Below are positions 8,436 through 20,855 of a DNA stretch of 64,000 nt, one piece after another (position 1 is the stretch's first letter; each line of letters starts with the position of its first letter). A model generated the notes under the pieces. It saw nothing but the letters and a program-made list of their open reading frames with translations. It was not told where the DNA came from and did not search any database. The position numbers were made by a program, and so were the translations under genes. Source of the DNA: Amycolatopsis sp. DSM 110486 (GTDB lineage: Bacteria > Actinomycetota > Actinomycetes > Mycobacteriales > Pseudonocardiaceae); NCBI RefSeq assembly GCF_019468465.1, contig NZ_CP080519.1, forward strand, positions 3,115,001 through 3,179,000, in the 5' to 3' direction.

Positions 8436-9659
8436 ATGGCGCTGCGTGCCGTGGGGCTCCTGGTCGCGTTCTGGCTGGCGGTGGTCCTCCTCGTCGGCGG
8501 GTTCGTCGCGGCGGAGGTCGTGCTGTGCGTGGCGATGTCCCCCGCGTCGCTGGCCTTGCTCGTCGTGGTGCCGGGACTCGCGACACTCGTGACGGCGATG
8601 TGCTCGCGCGCCGGCCCCACGCCGACGATCCGGCTCACGCCCGCTTCGACGCGGCTGTGGGAGCTGGTGCACTCCGCGGCGGACGACGTCGGCGTCGAGG
8701 CTCCGACGTCCGTCCAGCTCGATGCCGGCGTCGCGGTAGGGCTCGCGTCGCGCCGTCGGCTCGTCATCGGAGTCCCGTTGCTCGCGGCGGTGAACCCGGA
8801 GCAGCTGAGCGCGTTGGTGCGTCGCGCGCTCGGCGAGGACGTCCGCTTCCGGCCGGCGATCGCGTGGGGAGTGCGGTTCCTCTCCCGCACGCGCGACAGC
8901 CTGGCCCACACGCCGCGCTGGAACGCGCCGGCCCGGCCCGCGGTGCGGGCCTTCACCGGGTACTACCTGCGCGTCGCCGAACAAGCGCTGGCCGCGCCGG
9001 ACTCGGCGGAGGTGCGGTGGGAACGCGAGGTGATCGAAGAGCTCTGGGAGCTGTTCCTGGTCCGCTACGCCGCGCTCGGCCTGCGCGCGGGATTCCTGCC
9101 GGCGCGGCCGATGGCGGGCTTCCGGCAGCTGCTCGACGCCGAGCTCCCTCTCGGCGACGAGGCTCGGGCCAGCGCGCTGCTCGCCGACGACGAGACGCTC
9201 GACCACGCCTTCGCGAAGCTGCTGTCCGAGGAGCAGCGCGCCATGCCGCGCGCGGACTGGGACACGCTCGCCGATCTGTCCCAGCGGCACGAGGTCACGC
9301 GCTCGGCCCAGGAGGTCCTCGGCGGCCTCACCCTCGGGGCGGCGCTCGACCGGCTGGCCGCGGGTGAACTCGCGTTCCTCGCCGAGCCCGGCGCCGCGGA
9401 CGTCGTGGCTTCCGTCCGCTACCGCCTGGCCCTCGTCGTCACGGCGGCCCTGGCGGACGTCGGAGTCGTCCGCTGGCGCATGGCGTGGCCCTGGCCGCCG
9501 GAGCTGGTCGTGGACGATCCGGGAGCGGAGGCGATCACGACCGCACTCGACGAAGCCGCAGCGCTGACGCCGGAGGTGTTGCCGCTGCGGATGCTGCTCG
9601 TGGTTTCCGGTGTGTCGCCGGACTTCCGGCCGGTTCGGCAGCTGAGCTCGCCCCGATGA
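8436..9659 (+). CDS. Degenerate M48-like paralogue lacking the zinc motif
   Basis: This protein (407 residues) resembles the N-terminal region of the preceding gene product: two N-terminal membrane segments, a LWELVHSAADDVGVEAP block matching LWALVRELAEAVGTAPP, and VIGVPLLAAVNPEQLSALVRRALGEDVRF where the neighbour has FIGAPLFAGLRVAELRAVLGHEFAH. HExxH is absent (Arg/Ala at the His/Glu positions), so it cannot bind catalytic zinc by that motif. The ribosome site is GGGGAGGAGG. The gene is intact, so it is better seen as a pseudoenzyme partner than a decayed gene. The similarity is by eye only. Confidence 0.7.
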   Translation: MALRAVGLLVAFWLAVVLLVGGFVAAEVVLCVAMSPASLALLVVVPGLATLVTAMCSRAGPTPTIRLTPASTRLWELVHSAADDVGVEAPTSVQLDAGVAVGLASRRRLVIGVPLLAAVNPEQLSALVRRALGEDVRFRPAIAWGVRFLSRTRDSLAHTPRWNAPARPAVRAFTGYYLRVAEQALAAPDSAEVRWEREVIEELWELFLVRYAALGLRAGFLPARPMAGFRQLLDAELPLGDEARASALLADDETLDHAFAKLLSEEQRAMPRADWDTLADLSQRHEVTRSAQEVLGGLTLGAALDRLAAGELAFLAEPGAADVVASVRYRLALVVTAALADVGVVRWRMAWPWPPELVVDDPGAEAITTALDEAAALTPEVLPLRMLLVVSGVSPDFRPVRQLSSPR

Positions 9660-9660
9660 G

Positions 9661-9694
9661 ACAGGGCCGCCTTCCCGGAGGAAGACGGCCCTGT
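9661..9694. terminator. Bidirectional hairpin terminator
   Basis: A 15-bp stem with one mismatch (ACAGGGCCGCCTTCC / GGAAGACGGCCCTGT) around a CGGA loop, located between the convergent protease paralogue (stop 9659) and asd (stop 9709). Confidence 0.8.
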
Positions 9695-9708
9695 GTCACT
9701 CGAGAAAA

Positions 9709-12014
<2,306 letters not shown>

Positions 12015-12043
12015 AGCCCGAACCTCCTTGACGGGCCGGGTCT

Positions 12044-12066
12044 GCTCCTGGTGGGCACCGAGGAGC
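12044..12066 (-). promoter_or_regulatory. Hairpin in the lysC 5' leader
   Basis: Minus-strand GCTCCT-C-GGTG-CC-CACC-AGGAGC, 30 bp upstream of the lysC start. A second perfect hairpin (CGCCACTC-AATC-GAGTGGCG, 12115-12134) lies further up. Neither matches the conserved core of a known lysine riboswitch as far as I can see; a role in leader folding is possible but unproven. Confidence 0.35.
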
Positions 12067-12239
12067 CCCCGCGTCCCTTCACTTGGGCGAAAGCCTACCG
12101 GGGCCGAGGGCGCTCGCCACTCAATCGAGTGGCGGCGCACACCGATCGAGGGTGTGTCGGAAGTAAATCTTCCTTAACACCACCGAAATGTTCGAAGCCC
12201 TTCCTCCGGAGTGATGGAGAGCACTCCCGCCGTACTACG

Positions 12240-12845
12240 GTGCGGGACGTGCGCAAACCCGCCGAGACGAGCGTCCCCGTGAGCCAGGCCGTCGCCGAGC
12301 GCTGGAGCCCCCGCGCCTTCGACGCGACCGCCGAGGTGTCCCCGCAGGAACTGACCACTTTGCTGGAGGCCGCACGCTGGGCGCCGTCCTTCGGCAACAC
12401 CCAGCCCGCGCGCTACCTCGTTGGCCGGCGCGGCGACCCCACGTTCACCCGGATCCTGGCCGCGTTGAACACCGGCAACCAGGCGTGGGCGTTCCGCGCG
12501 GGTGTGCTGCTCGTCGGCGTGATGGTGACCACCAACGAGAAGGGCGAGGTCCCCTACGCCGAGTACGGCCTCGGCCTGGCGAGCGAGAACCTGGTGCTGC
12601 AGGCCGTGGAGCTCGGCCTGATCGCGCACCAGATGGCGGGCTTCTCCGCCGACGCGGTCCGCTCGTCGTTCGGGTTGCCGGACGCCGCCGTGCCGCGGGT
12701 GGCCATCGCGGTGGGCCACGCCGCCGAGGCCGCCGTGCTGGAGGACGAGCGGCGCATCGAGCGGGAGCTGAAGCCGCGGCAGCGCATTCCGCTGAGTGAG
12801 TTCGCGTTCAGTGGTGAATGGGGCACGCCCGCGCTGGGTGATTGA
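12240..12845 (+). CDS. Nitroreductase family protein
   Basis: A product of about 201 residues with nitroreductase-fold signatures: ERWSPRAFD (FMN-binding Arg-Ser-x-Arg type segment), LLEAARWAPSFGNTQPARY and YGLGLASENLVLQAVELGL. Such enzymes use FMN and NAD(P)H to reduce nitro compounds, quinones or other electrophiles. Two in-frame GTG codons (12240 and 12249) are possible starts; neither has a good ribosome site, so translation may be leaderless. It is divergent from the lysC-asd operon. Confidence 0.85.
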   Translation: MRDVRKPAETSVPVSQAVAERWSPRAFDATAEVSPQELTTLLEAARWAPSFGNTQPARYLVGRRGDPTFTRILAALNTGNQAWAFRAGVLLVGVMVTTNEKGEVPYAEYGLGLASENLVLQAVELGLIAHQMAGFSADAVRSSFGLPDAAVPRVAIAVGHAAEAAVLEDERRIERELKPRQRIPLSEFAFSGEWGTPALGD

Positions 12846-12968
12846 CGCGCGGCACGACTGATCGCATTCACTTCGCACCGCTAAGTAATGTCGCTCGATC
12901 AGGGAACCGCTGATCGGGGCACCGCATCGAAGCCCGCACACACTGGGTGGACATGAGGAGAGAACGAC

Positions 12969-13649
12969 ATGCGTAGTCGTGTGCTGGCGGTCCTGGGGGT
13001 CTCCGCGGCGGTACTGACGCTGGCCGGCTGTGCGAGTGAGACGGGCGGCACGCCTTCGGCCGCGTCCGGCGCCCCCGCGCCGAGCCAGAGCAGCAGCAGC
13101 GCGAGCGCTCCCGAGACGAGCAGCTCCGCGTCGTCGGGCGGCACGGGGAACACGTCGTCGGCCGGCGGTTTCACCCAGCAGGGCACCAAGCTGAAGCTGG
13201 GCGACAAGGCGATCGTGCCGTTCAAGTCGGAGGACAAGACGGGCTCGATCGGTGTCACGGTGAAGTCGATCGACAAGGGCACCGAGGCCGACCTCGCGCC
13301 GCTCGACCTGGGCGACAAGGCGAAGGGCATGACGCCGTACTACGTGCGCGTCACCGTCTCGAACGAGAGTGGCACGGACTTCTCCTACAGCTCGCTCGGG
13401 CTGATGAACGCCCTGCTCCCCGACGGTTCCGAAGCGCAGGGCGTGTCCGTGATCGGCACGTTCGACAAGTGCGACAGCGGCGACGCGGGCAAGGACTTCA
13501 CCACGAAGGGCGCCACGTACGAAAGCTGCGTGCTCGCGGTGGCGCAGGCCGGCACGACGGTGACCGGCGCGTCGTACGACGAGGGTGACTACAGCGACCA
13601 GGCTCCGGGCACGGACTACGGCAGCAAGCCGATCACCTGGCAGAGCTGA
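12969..13649 (+). CDS. Lipoprotein with DUF4352-like domain
   Basis: A 226-residue lipoprotein: signal sequence with lipobox LAGC (Cys about residue 21), then a 40-residue Ser/Ala/Pro linker, and from about residue 65 a beta-rich domain (KLKLGDKAIVPF, VRVTVSNESG) resembling the DUF4352/telomeric-repeat-like immunoglobulin-fold domains of Gram-positive lipoproteins. Two Cys in the domain may form a disulfide. The ribosome site is GAGGAGAG. Function unknown; likely displayed on the outer face of the membrane. Confidence 0.8.
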   Translation: MRSRVLAVLGVSAAVLTLAGCASETGGTPSAASGAPAPSQSSSSASAPETSSSASSGGTGNTSSAGGFTQQGTKLKLGDKAIVPFKSEDKTGSIGVTVKSIDKGTEADLAPLDLGDKAKGMTPYYVRVTVSNESGTDFSYSSLGLMNALLPDGSEAQGVSVIGTFDKCDSGDAGKDFTTKGATYESCVLAVAQAGTTVTGASYDEGDYSDQAPGTDYGSKPITWQS

Positions 13650-13674
13650 ACCGGGCAATCCTGAACCCGTGCGA

Positions 13675-13708
13675 ACGGGCCGTTCGCGCCACGGCGGGAA
13701 CGGCCCGT
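13675..13708. terminator. Bidirectional hairpin terminator
   Basis: A perfect 11-bp stem ACGGGCCGTTC / GAACGGCCCGT with a 12-base loop between the convergent lipoprotein gene (stop 13649) and the membrane-protein gene (stop 13717). Confidence 0.75.
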
Positions 13709-13716
13709 GACCGCGG

Positions 13717-14097
13717 TCAGGAAGAGATCCCGCCGCCGATGCGGCGGAGGATCTTCGCGACGATCCCGGACACCACGAGCCAGAAGATCGCCGCGATGCC
13801 GTAGTTGACCAGCACCCTGAGTTTCGCATCACTCGGGGTGAAGAGGTCCTTGAAGCCGATCGAGAGGCCGTCGGCCCAGCTTCGGACGAACGAGACGATT
13901 CCGTTGCCCGGATTGGCCTCGCCGACGGTGAAGATCACGTGCAGCACGAGGATCGCGGCGAAGATCAGCCCGACCCACCGCACGAGCGTGGCGAGGAAGG
14001 AAAACGCCTGCTCACGGGTGCGTCGCCAGTCGATCTCGGCGCGCTTCGGCCGCGACTCGGTCTCCGTGTCGGGTGCCTGTTCGGCGTGCTCGCCCAT
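13717..14097 (-). CDS. Small integral membrane protein of unknown function
   Basis: A 126-residue protein with a charged cytoplasmic N terminus (about 30 residues), a first transmembrane helix FLATLVRWVGLIFAAILVLHV, a loop, and a second helix YGIAAIFWLVVSGIVAKIL followed by basic residues. No family is recognised. It is divergent from leuA with the leader region between. Confidence 0.75.
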   Translation of the reverse strand: MGEHAEQAPDTETESRPKRAEIDWRRTREQAFSFLATLVRWVGLIFAAILVLHVIFTVGEANPGNGIVSFVRSWADGLSIGFKDLFTPSDAKLRVLVNYGIAAIFWLVVSGIVAKILRRIGGGISS

Positions 14098-14224
14098 GCT
14101 CGGCAGTCTGACACGTCACACCCCCGCCCGCTACCCGCTGGTAACACCCGGCGGGCACCGGAAGTAACAGTTCGATCGCGGAGGTGACTTCACAACGGCC
14201 GCGTTCCGTGGTTAAGGTGACTTC

Positions 14225-14250
14225 GTGGCGCGTGCTCTCCTGCTTCGCTG

Positions 14251-14266
<16 letters not shown>
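14225..14266 (+). CDS. leuA leader peptide with three consecutive leucines
   Basis: A 13-codon open frame, GTG start, reading M-A-R-A-L-L-L-R-C-R-D-G-A then TGA, preceded by TTAAGGTGA at a good distance. It ends 75 bp before leuA. Three adjacent Leu codons (CTC CTG CTT) directly before a hairpin is the standard design of a leucine-responsive attenuator. Leucine leader peptides upstream of leuA have been predicted in other actinobacteria. This short frame is inferred from sequence alone. Confidence 0.7.
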
Positions 14267-16129
<1,863 letters not shown>

Positions 16130-16139
16130 TGTCGTTGCG

Positions 16140-17111
16140 GTGAAAGCGGAGAGGCTGGTCGCGCTGCTGTTCACGCTGCAGCGCCGCCGCAGCGCGACCG
16201 CCTCTGAGCTCGCCGCGGAGCTGGGCGTTTCGGAACGCACGATGCACCGCGATCTGGCGGCCTTGCGGGACGCCGGCGTTCCACTGTGGACGGAGCAGGG
16301 CCGGCACGGCGGCTTCCGTCTCGTCGACGGTTGGCGGGCGGGGCTCGACGGGCTGACCGCGCGGGAAGCCGTGGCGCTGTTCGCGTTGGGCGCGCCGGAA
16401 GCGTTGGCGGGGCTGGGGTTGGACACCGCCGGGAGTGCCGCGCGGGCGAAGGTTTCAGCGGGGATGCCGGCCGAGCTGCGAGAGCACGCGGCGCTGGTGG
16501 CCGGGCGGTTTCACCTCGATGCGCCGGGGTGGTTCGGTGGCGCTGACCAGCCGGCGGCGTTGAGCACGGTTTCGCGCGCGGTCTGGACTCAGCGGCGGCT
16601 CGCGATTTCCTATCAGCGCAAGGACAAAGTCGCCTGCCGGGTGCTGGAGCCGTTGGGGCTCGTGTTGAAGGCGGGGGTCTGGTACCTGGTGGCGCGGGTC
16701 GAGAACGCCTACCGCACGTATCGCGTCTCCCGGATCCTTGACGCCGACGATCTCGCCGAAGAGTTCGACCGCCCCGCCGATTTCGACCTCTCGACATGGT
16801 GGCGCACTTCTTCCGCGACCTTCGAGCAAGTCTCCCGCCCAGTGCGGGTGCGAGCCCGCCTGAACCGCCTCGCCGTCCGCGAACTCCGCCGCGTCTTCGG
16901 CGGCGAACACCTCGCGGACACCGTCCTCTCCCTGGCCGAACCAGACTCCGACGGCTGGGCGCCGGCGGAACTCGCGCTTGAGGGCGGCGAGATCGCCCTC
17001 GGTCAACTGGTGGCCCTCAGCCCCGGCATCGAAGTCCTCGACCCGCCGGACCTCCGCGCCGCCCTGGCCGACATCGGCACCGAACTCGCCGCCCGCAACG
17101 CTCCGCGATAA
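16140..17111 (+). CDS. HTH and WYL domain transcriptional regulator
   Basis: A 323-residue regulator: N-terminal helix-turn-helix (ERLVALLFTLQRRRSATASE then LGVSERTMHRDLAALRDAG, residues about 4-45) and GRHGGFRL, followed by a central WYL domain (VLEPLGLVLKAGVWYLVARV, with the W-Y-L signature) and the C-terminal WCX region. WYL proteins sense nucleic acids or small ligands and often control DNA-damage or accessory genes. The GTG start is 10 bp after leuA, so the gene may be in the leuA transcript by position rather than function. Confidence 0.9.
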   Translation: MKAERLVALLFTLQRRRSATASELAAELGVSERTMHRDLAALRDAGVPLWTEQGRHGGFRLVDGWRAGLDGLTAREAVALFALGAPEALAGLGLDTAGSAARAKVSAGMPAELREHAALVAGRFHLDAPGWFGGADQPAALSTVSRAVWTQRRLAISYQRKDKVACRVLEPLGLVLKAGVWYLVARVENAYRTYRVSRILDADDLAEEFDRPADFDLSTWWRTSSATFEQVSRPVRVRARLNRLAVRELRRVFGGEHLADTVLSLAEPDSDGWAPAELALEGGEIALGQLVALSPGIEVLDPPDLRAALADIGTELAARNAPR

Positions 17112-17121
17112 CCGCCTTATC

Positions 17122-17144
17122 GGCCGGTTTGCCCCCCACCGGCC
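17122..17144. terminator. Hairpin terminator after the leuA-WYL unit
   Basis: A 7-bp stem GGCCGGT / ACCGGCC just downstream of the WYL stop (17111), followed by a second G/C hairpin (GCCCCC ... GGGGGC, about 17153-17173). The region separates convergent genes. Confidence 0.5.
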
Positions 17145-17239
17145 CGGAGACAGGCCCCCGCCCTCCCAGGGGGCGCGCCCATGTCCATTCTATCGGCCAC
17201 CCCCGACAAAACCTGGTGGTCGCGCCGTTGAAGGCCCAG

Positions 17240-17269
17240 CTGTCCACAACTCGACTCGCCTGTGGACAA
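17240..17269. promoter_or_regulatory. Paired inverted DnaA-box-like sites
   Basis: CTGTCCACA (17240-17248) and TGTGGACAA (17261-17269; reverse complement TTGTCCACA) face each other with 12 bases between. TTGTCCACA is the preferred DnaA box of high-GC actinobacteria. As an inverted repeat it could also be the terminator stem of the minus-strand SDR gene (stop 17280). Confidence 0.4.
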
Positions 17270-17279
17270 CCGCCAACGC

Positions 17280-18179
17280 TCAGCGGTAGCCGCTCACGTC
17301 CGCCGGCTTGCCGGCGTCCGCCACCTCCACCAGGTAGCGCCACGCGTCCGGGCGGCTGCCGTCCACGTCGTCGATCGAGTAGGCCTGGGCGAGTTGGCCA
17401 CTGCTCACGGTTTGGCCCGACCAGCGAGCGCGGTCCGGGTCCGCGGCCAGCGCGACGATCGCCCGGCCGCCGTAGGCCGGGGATTCCGAGATGGCGAAGT
17501 GCGGCACCTCCGCCACCGCGTCTCGCCACGTGGCTTCCGTGACGCCGTAGATCTCCAGCATGGCCTCGGAACGCAGGTAGCCCGGGGTGAACGCGACGGC
17601 CGTGCAGCCGAACGGCGCCAGCTCGGCCGCCTCGCCGATCGCCAGCGGGTGGGCCGAGGACTTCGCCAGGTAGAACGGCAGCGAGGTCCCCGCCCGATAC
17701 CGCGCGTTGTACGACGCGGTTCCGTCCGTCAGCTCCACCACCAGGCCACCCGGGCGGTCGATCATCAGCGGCAGCAGGTAGTGGCTGGTGATGAGGTGTG
17801 CGTCGATCGCCAGGCGGATCATGCGCAGGCCCGCGTCCAGCGAGTGTTCCCAGACGGGTTTGCCCCATTCCAGGTGGCGGTCGCCGCCCCAGAGGCCGTT
17901 GACGAGGATGTCCAGGTGGTCCAGCCGAGACGCCAGAGCCGCGACCTCGGAGGGCACCAGGTGGTCGACCCGGATGGCCTCGCCGCGGCCACCCGCCTCC
18001 TCGATCAGAGAAACCGTCTCCTCGATCGTCTCCGGACGGTCCACTTCGGACCGCGCAGAGCCCGAAGTACGGCCGGTCACGTAAACGAAGGCCCCCGCCC
18101 GCCCCAGCTCCACGGCGATCGCGCGGCTGGCACCGCGCGTGCCACCCGCGACGAGGGCGATCTTTCCCAAAAGGTTCAT
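17280..18179 (-). CDS. Short-chain dehydrogenase/reductase with altered active-site motif
   Basis: The protein (299 residues) has an NADP-binding GGTRGASRAIA loop and VTGRTSGS, then NGLWGG in place of NNAG. Where related proteins have F-Y-D-L-A-K (Tyr-x-x-x-Lys), this one reads LPFYLAKSS, so the residue four before Lys is Phe and the Tyr is only three before it. The C-terminal part (VAFTPGYLRSEAMLEIYGV, AYGGRAIVALA) is typical of an actinobacterial SDR subfamily. The ATG at 18179 is preferred to the position 30 bp upstream. Activity uncertain. Confidence 0.82.
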   Translation of the reverse strand: MNLLGKIALVAGGTRGASRAIAVELGRAGAFVYVTGRTSGSARSEVDRPETIEETVSLIEEAGGRGEAIRVDHLVPSEVAALASRLDHLDILVNGLWGGDRHLEWGKPVWEHSLDAGLRMIRLAIDAHLITSHYLLPLMIDRPGGLVVELTDGTASYNARYRAGTSLPFYLAKSSAHPLAIGEAAELAPFGCTAVAFTPGYLRSEAMLEIYGVTEATWRDAVAEVPHFAISESPAYGGRAIVALAADPDRARWSGQTVSSGQLAQAYSIDDVDGSRPDAWRYLVEVADAGKPADVSGYR

Positions 18180-18308
18180 ACGGACCACCGTCGCGGTTAA
18201 CCATGACACCCGCTGGCATGGTTAGCCCAAGCTGTGTACCGCCTGTGCCTTTCTGTGAGTACTCGGTGAACGGGACTCATCCGCCCGCGCACGGCGGTTA
18301 ATGGGAGT

Positions 18309-18857
18309 GTGGACGCAACGACAGCAGGGCTCGTGGTGCTGTTCGTCGTCTCGCTGGTGCCCCTGCTGCCCACCGAGGTGACGATCCTCGGCATGGGCAT
18401 CGCGGCCGCGCAAGGCGGGACGTCGCTGGCCGTGGTGATCGCCGTCGCCACCGCCGGGTGCCTGGTGGGCGACCAGGCCCTCTACGCGCTGGGCCGCTTC
18501 GGCGGCGCGCGCGTGCTCGAACGCCTCAGCCGGCGCCGCAAGATGGCCGCCGGCCTGGCCTGGCTCGACGGCCGCCTCCAACGCCATCCGCGCCCGATCC
18601 TGGTCGTCGCCCGCTGGCTGCCCTCGGGCGGCACGGTCGGCGCGCTGCTGGCCGGCTCGCTGCGCTGGCCGATGGGCGAGTTCTTCAGCGCGTCGGCGAT
18701 CGGCATCACGCTGTGGACCTCGTACGTCGCCTTCCTGGGTTACGCCGGCGGCGAGCTCATCGACGAGCCGGTGGTCAGCATGCTGCTCTCCTTCGGCGTC
18801 GCGACGCTGCTGGGCGTGGCGATCACGTTCGGCGTCCGCCGCGGCGCCCGGAGCTAG
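18309..18857 (+). CDS. DedA family membrane protein
   Basis: A 182-residue membrane protein with about four to five hydrophobic segments and the DedA/SNARE-associated motifs: LPTEVTILGMGIAAAQG near the N terminus, GDQALYALGRFGGARVLERL, and ARWLPSGGTVGALLAGSLRW (the conserved Arg/Gly region). DedA proteins are implicated in lipid scrambling and envelope homeostasis. The GTG start at 18309 is the best available. It converges on the LysR gene with a 4-bp stop overlap. Confidence 0.82.
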   Translation: MDATTAGLVVLFVVSLVPLLPTEVTILGMGIAAAQGGTSLAVVIAVATAGCLVGDQALYALGRFGGARVLERLSRRRKMAAGLAWLDGRLQRHPRPILVVARWLPSGGTVGALLAGSLRWPMGEFFSASAIGITLWTSYVAFLGYAGGELIDEPVVSMLLSFGVATLLGVAITFGVRRGARS

Positions 18858-19762
18858 CCCGTCAACGCCGCCACTTCCTCGCGCAGCTGGGCGATCACCG
18901 TCGCCACCGCCGGCCGCGACAACGCACCCCGCCGGCACACCACCTCGACCAGCCGGGCAGCGCGGATCCCCGCCAGCGGACGCCCGACCAGACCACTGCC
19001 CCGCCGCGTGTCCATCGTGTAGCGCGGCAGCAGCGCGATGCCGTGGCCCGCCGCGACGAGCCGCTCGGTGATGCGGAAATCGTTGATGCGCTGGACGATC
19101 TGCGGCCGCACCCCCGTCCGCACGGTCAGCGACCGCAGCACGTCGTCCACCGGAAATCCGTGGTCCACGGAGATCCAGCGTTCGTCGGCGAGGTCCGCGA
19201 GATCCACCCGGCGCCGCCGCGCCAATACGTGCCCCGCCGGCAACGCGACGTCCAGCGGCTCCCGCAGCAGCGGCACCACCTCGAGCCGGTCGGAGGTGAA
19301 CTCGCCGGCGTGCTCGTCCCGGTGCGTCACGACCACGTCGTAGTCCGCGACCAGTCCCGGCACGTCCGAAGGCGTCATGTCGACATCGCGGACGTCCACC
19401 TCCAGACCGTCGAACGCCGCGACGCGCGTGAGCAGCCCCGGCAACAGCATCAGGCCCGCCGACTGGAAAATCGCGATCCGCACCCGCCCGCGCGGCGCAC
19501 TTCGGTACGTGTCGAGCTCGGATTCCGCCCGATCCAGCGCGGCGAGCACCTCGTCGGCGCGCGCGACGAGCGCCCGGCCGGCGTCGGTGAGCCGCAGACC
19601 TCGGCCGTCCGGCTCGGTCAGCGGCAGGCCGACCTCCGTCTGAAGCGCACGCAGCTGCTGCGACACCGCCGAAGGGGTGCAGTGCAGCGCCCTCGCCGCA
19701 GCCGTCACGCTGCCGCGGTCCGCGAACTCCCGCAATGTCCGGAGTCTTCCGAGGTCCACCAT
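18854..19762 (-). CDS. LysR family transcriptional regulator
   Basis: A 302-residue regulator with the LysR helix-turn-helix (RLRTLREFADRGSVTAAARA, HCTPSAVSQQLRALQTEVG) at residues 5-60 and a periplasmic-binding-like effector domain behind it. The ATG at 19762 has AAGGTGGAC upstream. It is divergent from the EamA transporter at 19947, a common regulator-target layout. Confidence 0.9.
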   Translation of the reverse strand: MVDLGRLRTLREFADRGSVTAAARALHCTPSAVSQQLRALQTEVGLPLTEPDGRGLRLTDAGRALVARADEVLAALDRAESELDTYRSAPRGRVRIAIFQSAGLMLLPGLLTRVAAFDGLEVDVRDVDMTPSDVPGLVADYDVVVTHRDEHAGEFTSDRLEVVPLLREPLDVALPAGHVLARRRRVDLADLADERWISVDHGFPVDDVLRSLTVRTGVRPQIVQRINDFRITERLVAAGHGIALLPRYTMDTRRGSGLVGRPLAGIRAARLVEVVCRRGALSRPAVATVIAQLREEVAALTG

Positions 19763-19946
19763 GTCCACCTTTACCGATCCGACCAGAAGCAGGCGGGTAC
19801 CCAACCGGACGTCACGTCTCTGGCAACCATTCCCGCCGTGACTGTGGTCGGGTCGGTAAACAACAACACAGTGTGAAGGAGGGCTACATGGTCAGTGCAG
19901 TTTTTCTCGCTGGTCCTTCACGATCCGTGCCTGCACAGTGGAGGAC

Positions 19947-20855
19947 ATGCCCGCACGTGACCGTCTCCTCGCTGTGCTCGTCGCCGTGCTGTGGGGCTGC
20001 AACTTCCTCGCCATCCACGCCGCGCTGGGTCAGTTCCCGCCGATGTTCGCCGGCGCGCTGCGGTTCGCGCTGATCGCGATCCCGACGATCCTGTTCGTGC
20101 CGTGGCCCAAGGTGAAGCTGCGCTACCTGCTCGGCTACGGCATCGGGTTCGGCACCGGCCAGTTCGCGTTCCTGTTCGTCGCCATGGACCTCGGCATGCC
20201 GACGGGCCTGGCCTCGCTGGTGCTGCAGGCGTCCGCGCCGTTCACCGTGCTGCTCGGCGCCGTGCTCCTGCGCGAACGCGTGTCCGGCCGCCAGCTCACC
20301 GGCATCCTGCTGGCCGTCGCCGGCATGACGGCGATCGCGTGGCAGCAGTCCTCGCACGCCGCGCTGCTGCCGGTGATCCTGACGCTGCTGGCCGCGCTGA
20401 GCTGGGCGTTCGGCAACCTCGCGGTGCGCCGCGCGACGCCCGACAACCCAGTGCACCTCATGCTGTGGATGTCCGTGGTGCCGCCGCTGCCGATGCTGGC
20501 GCTGTCGTTCGTCTTCGAAGGCCCGACGGCCGGCTGGCACTCGCTCACGACGCTCGGCACCACCACCGGCCTGATCGGCGTCGCGGGCATGGCCTACGTG
20601 ATCGTGTTCGGCACCGTCGTGGGCTCCGGCATCTGGACGACACTCATGAAGCACCACCCCGCCGGCGTCGTCGCGCCGTTCTCGCTGCTCGTGCCGGTGG
20701 TCGGGCTCACGGCGTCGTACTTCGTGCTCGACGAGGTGCCGACCGTGCTCGAGATCGTCTCCGCGGCCGTGGTCATCGGTGGGGTGCTGCTGGGGAGTTT
20801 TCGCCGCAAGCCCGTGGAGCTGCCCGACGAAGATCTGCTACCCGCCGGGGCCTGA
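19947..20855 (+). CDS. EamA family (drug/metabolite) transporter
   Basis: The 302-residue protein has ten hydrophobic segments and two EamA repeats: LLAVLVAVLWGCNFLAIHAA opens the first and LTLLAALSWAFGNLAVRRA the second. Family members export amino acids or other metabolites. I used the ATG at 19947; an in-frame GTG at 19938 is an alternative. Regulation by the divergent LysR protein is likely. Confidence 0.88.
   Translation: MPARDRLLAVLVAVLWGCNFLAIHAALGQFPPMFAGALRFALIAIPTILFVPWPKVKLRYLLGYGIGFGTGQFAFLFVAMDLGMPTGLASLVLQASAPFTVLLGAVLLRERVSGRQLTGILLAVAGMTAIAWQQSSHAALLPVILTLLAALSWAFGNLAVRRATPDNPVHLMLWMSVVPPLPMLALSFVFEGPTAGWHSLTTLGTTTGLIGVAGMAYVIVFGTVVGSGIWTTLMKHHPAGVVAPFSLLVPVVGLTASYFVLDEVPTVLEIVSAAVVIGGVLLGSFRRKPVELPDEDLLPAGA

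Noticed and set aside
17240..17269. DnaA-box pair as a replication origin
   Set aside because: Only two sites, no AT-rich unwinding region and no dnaA or dnaN genes nearby.
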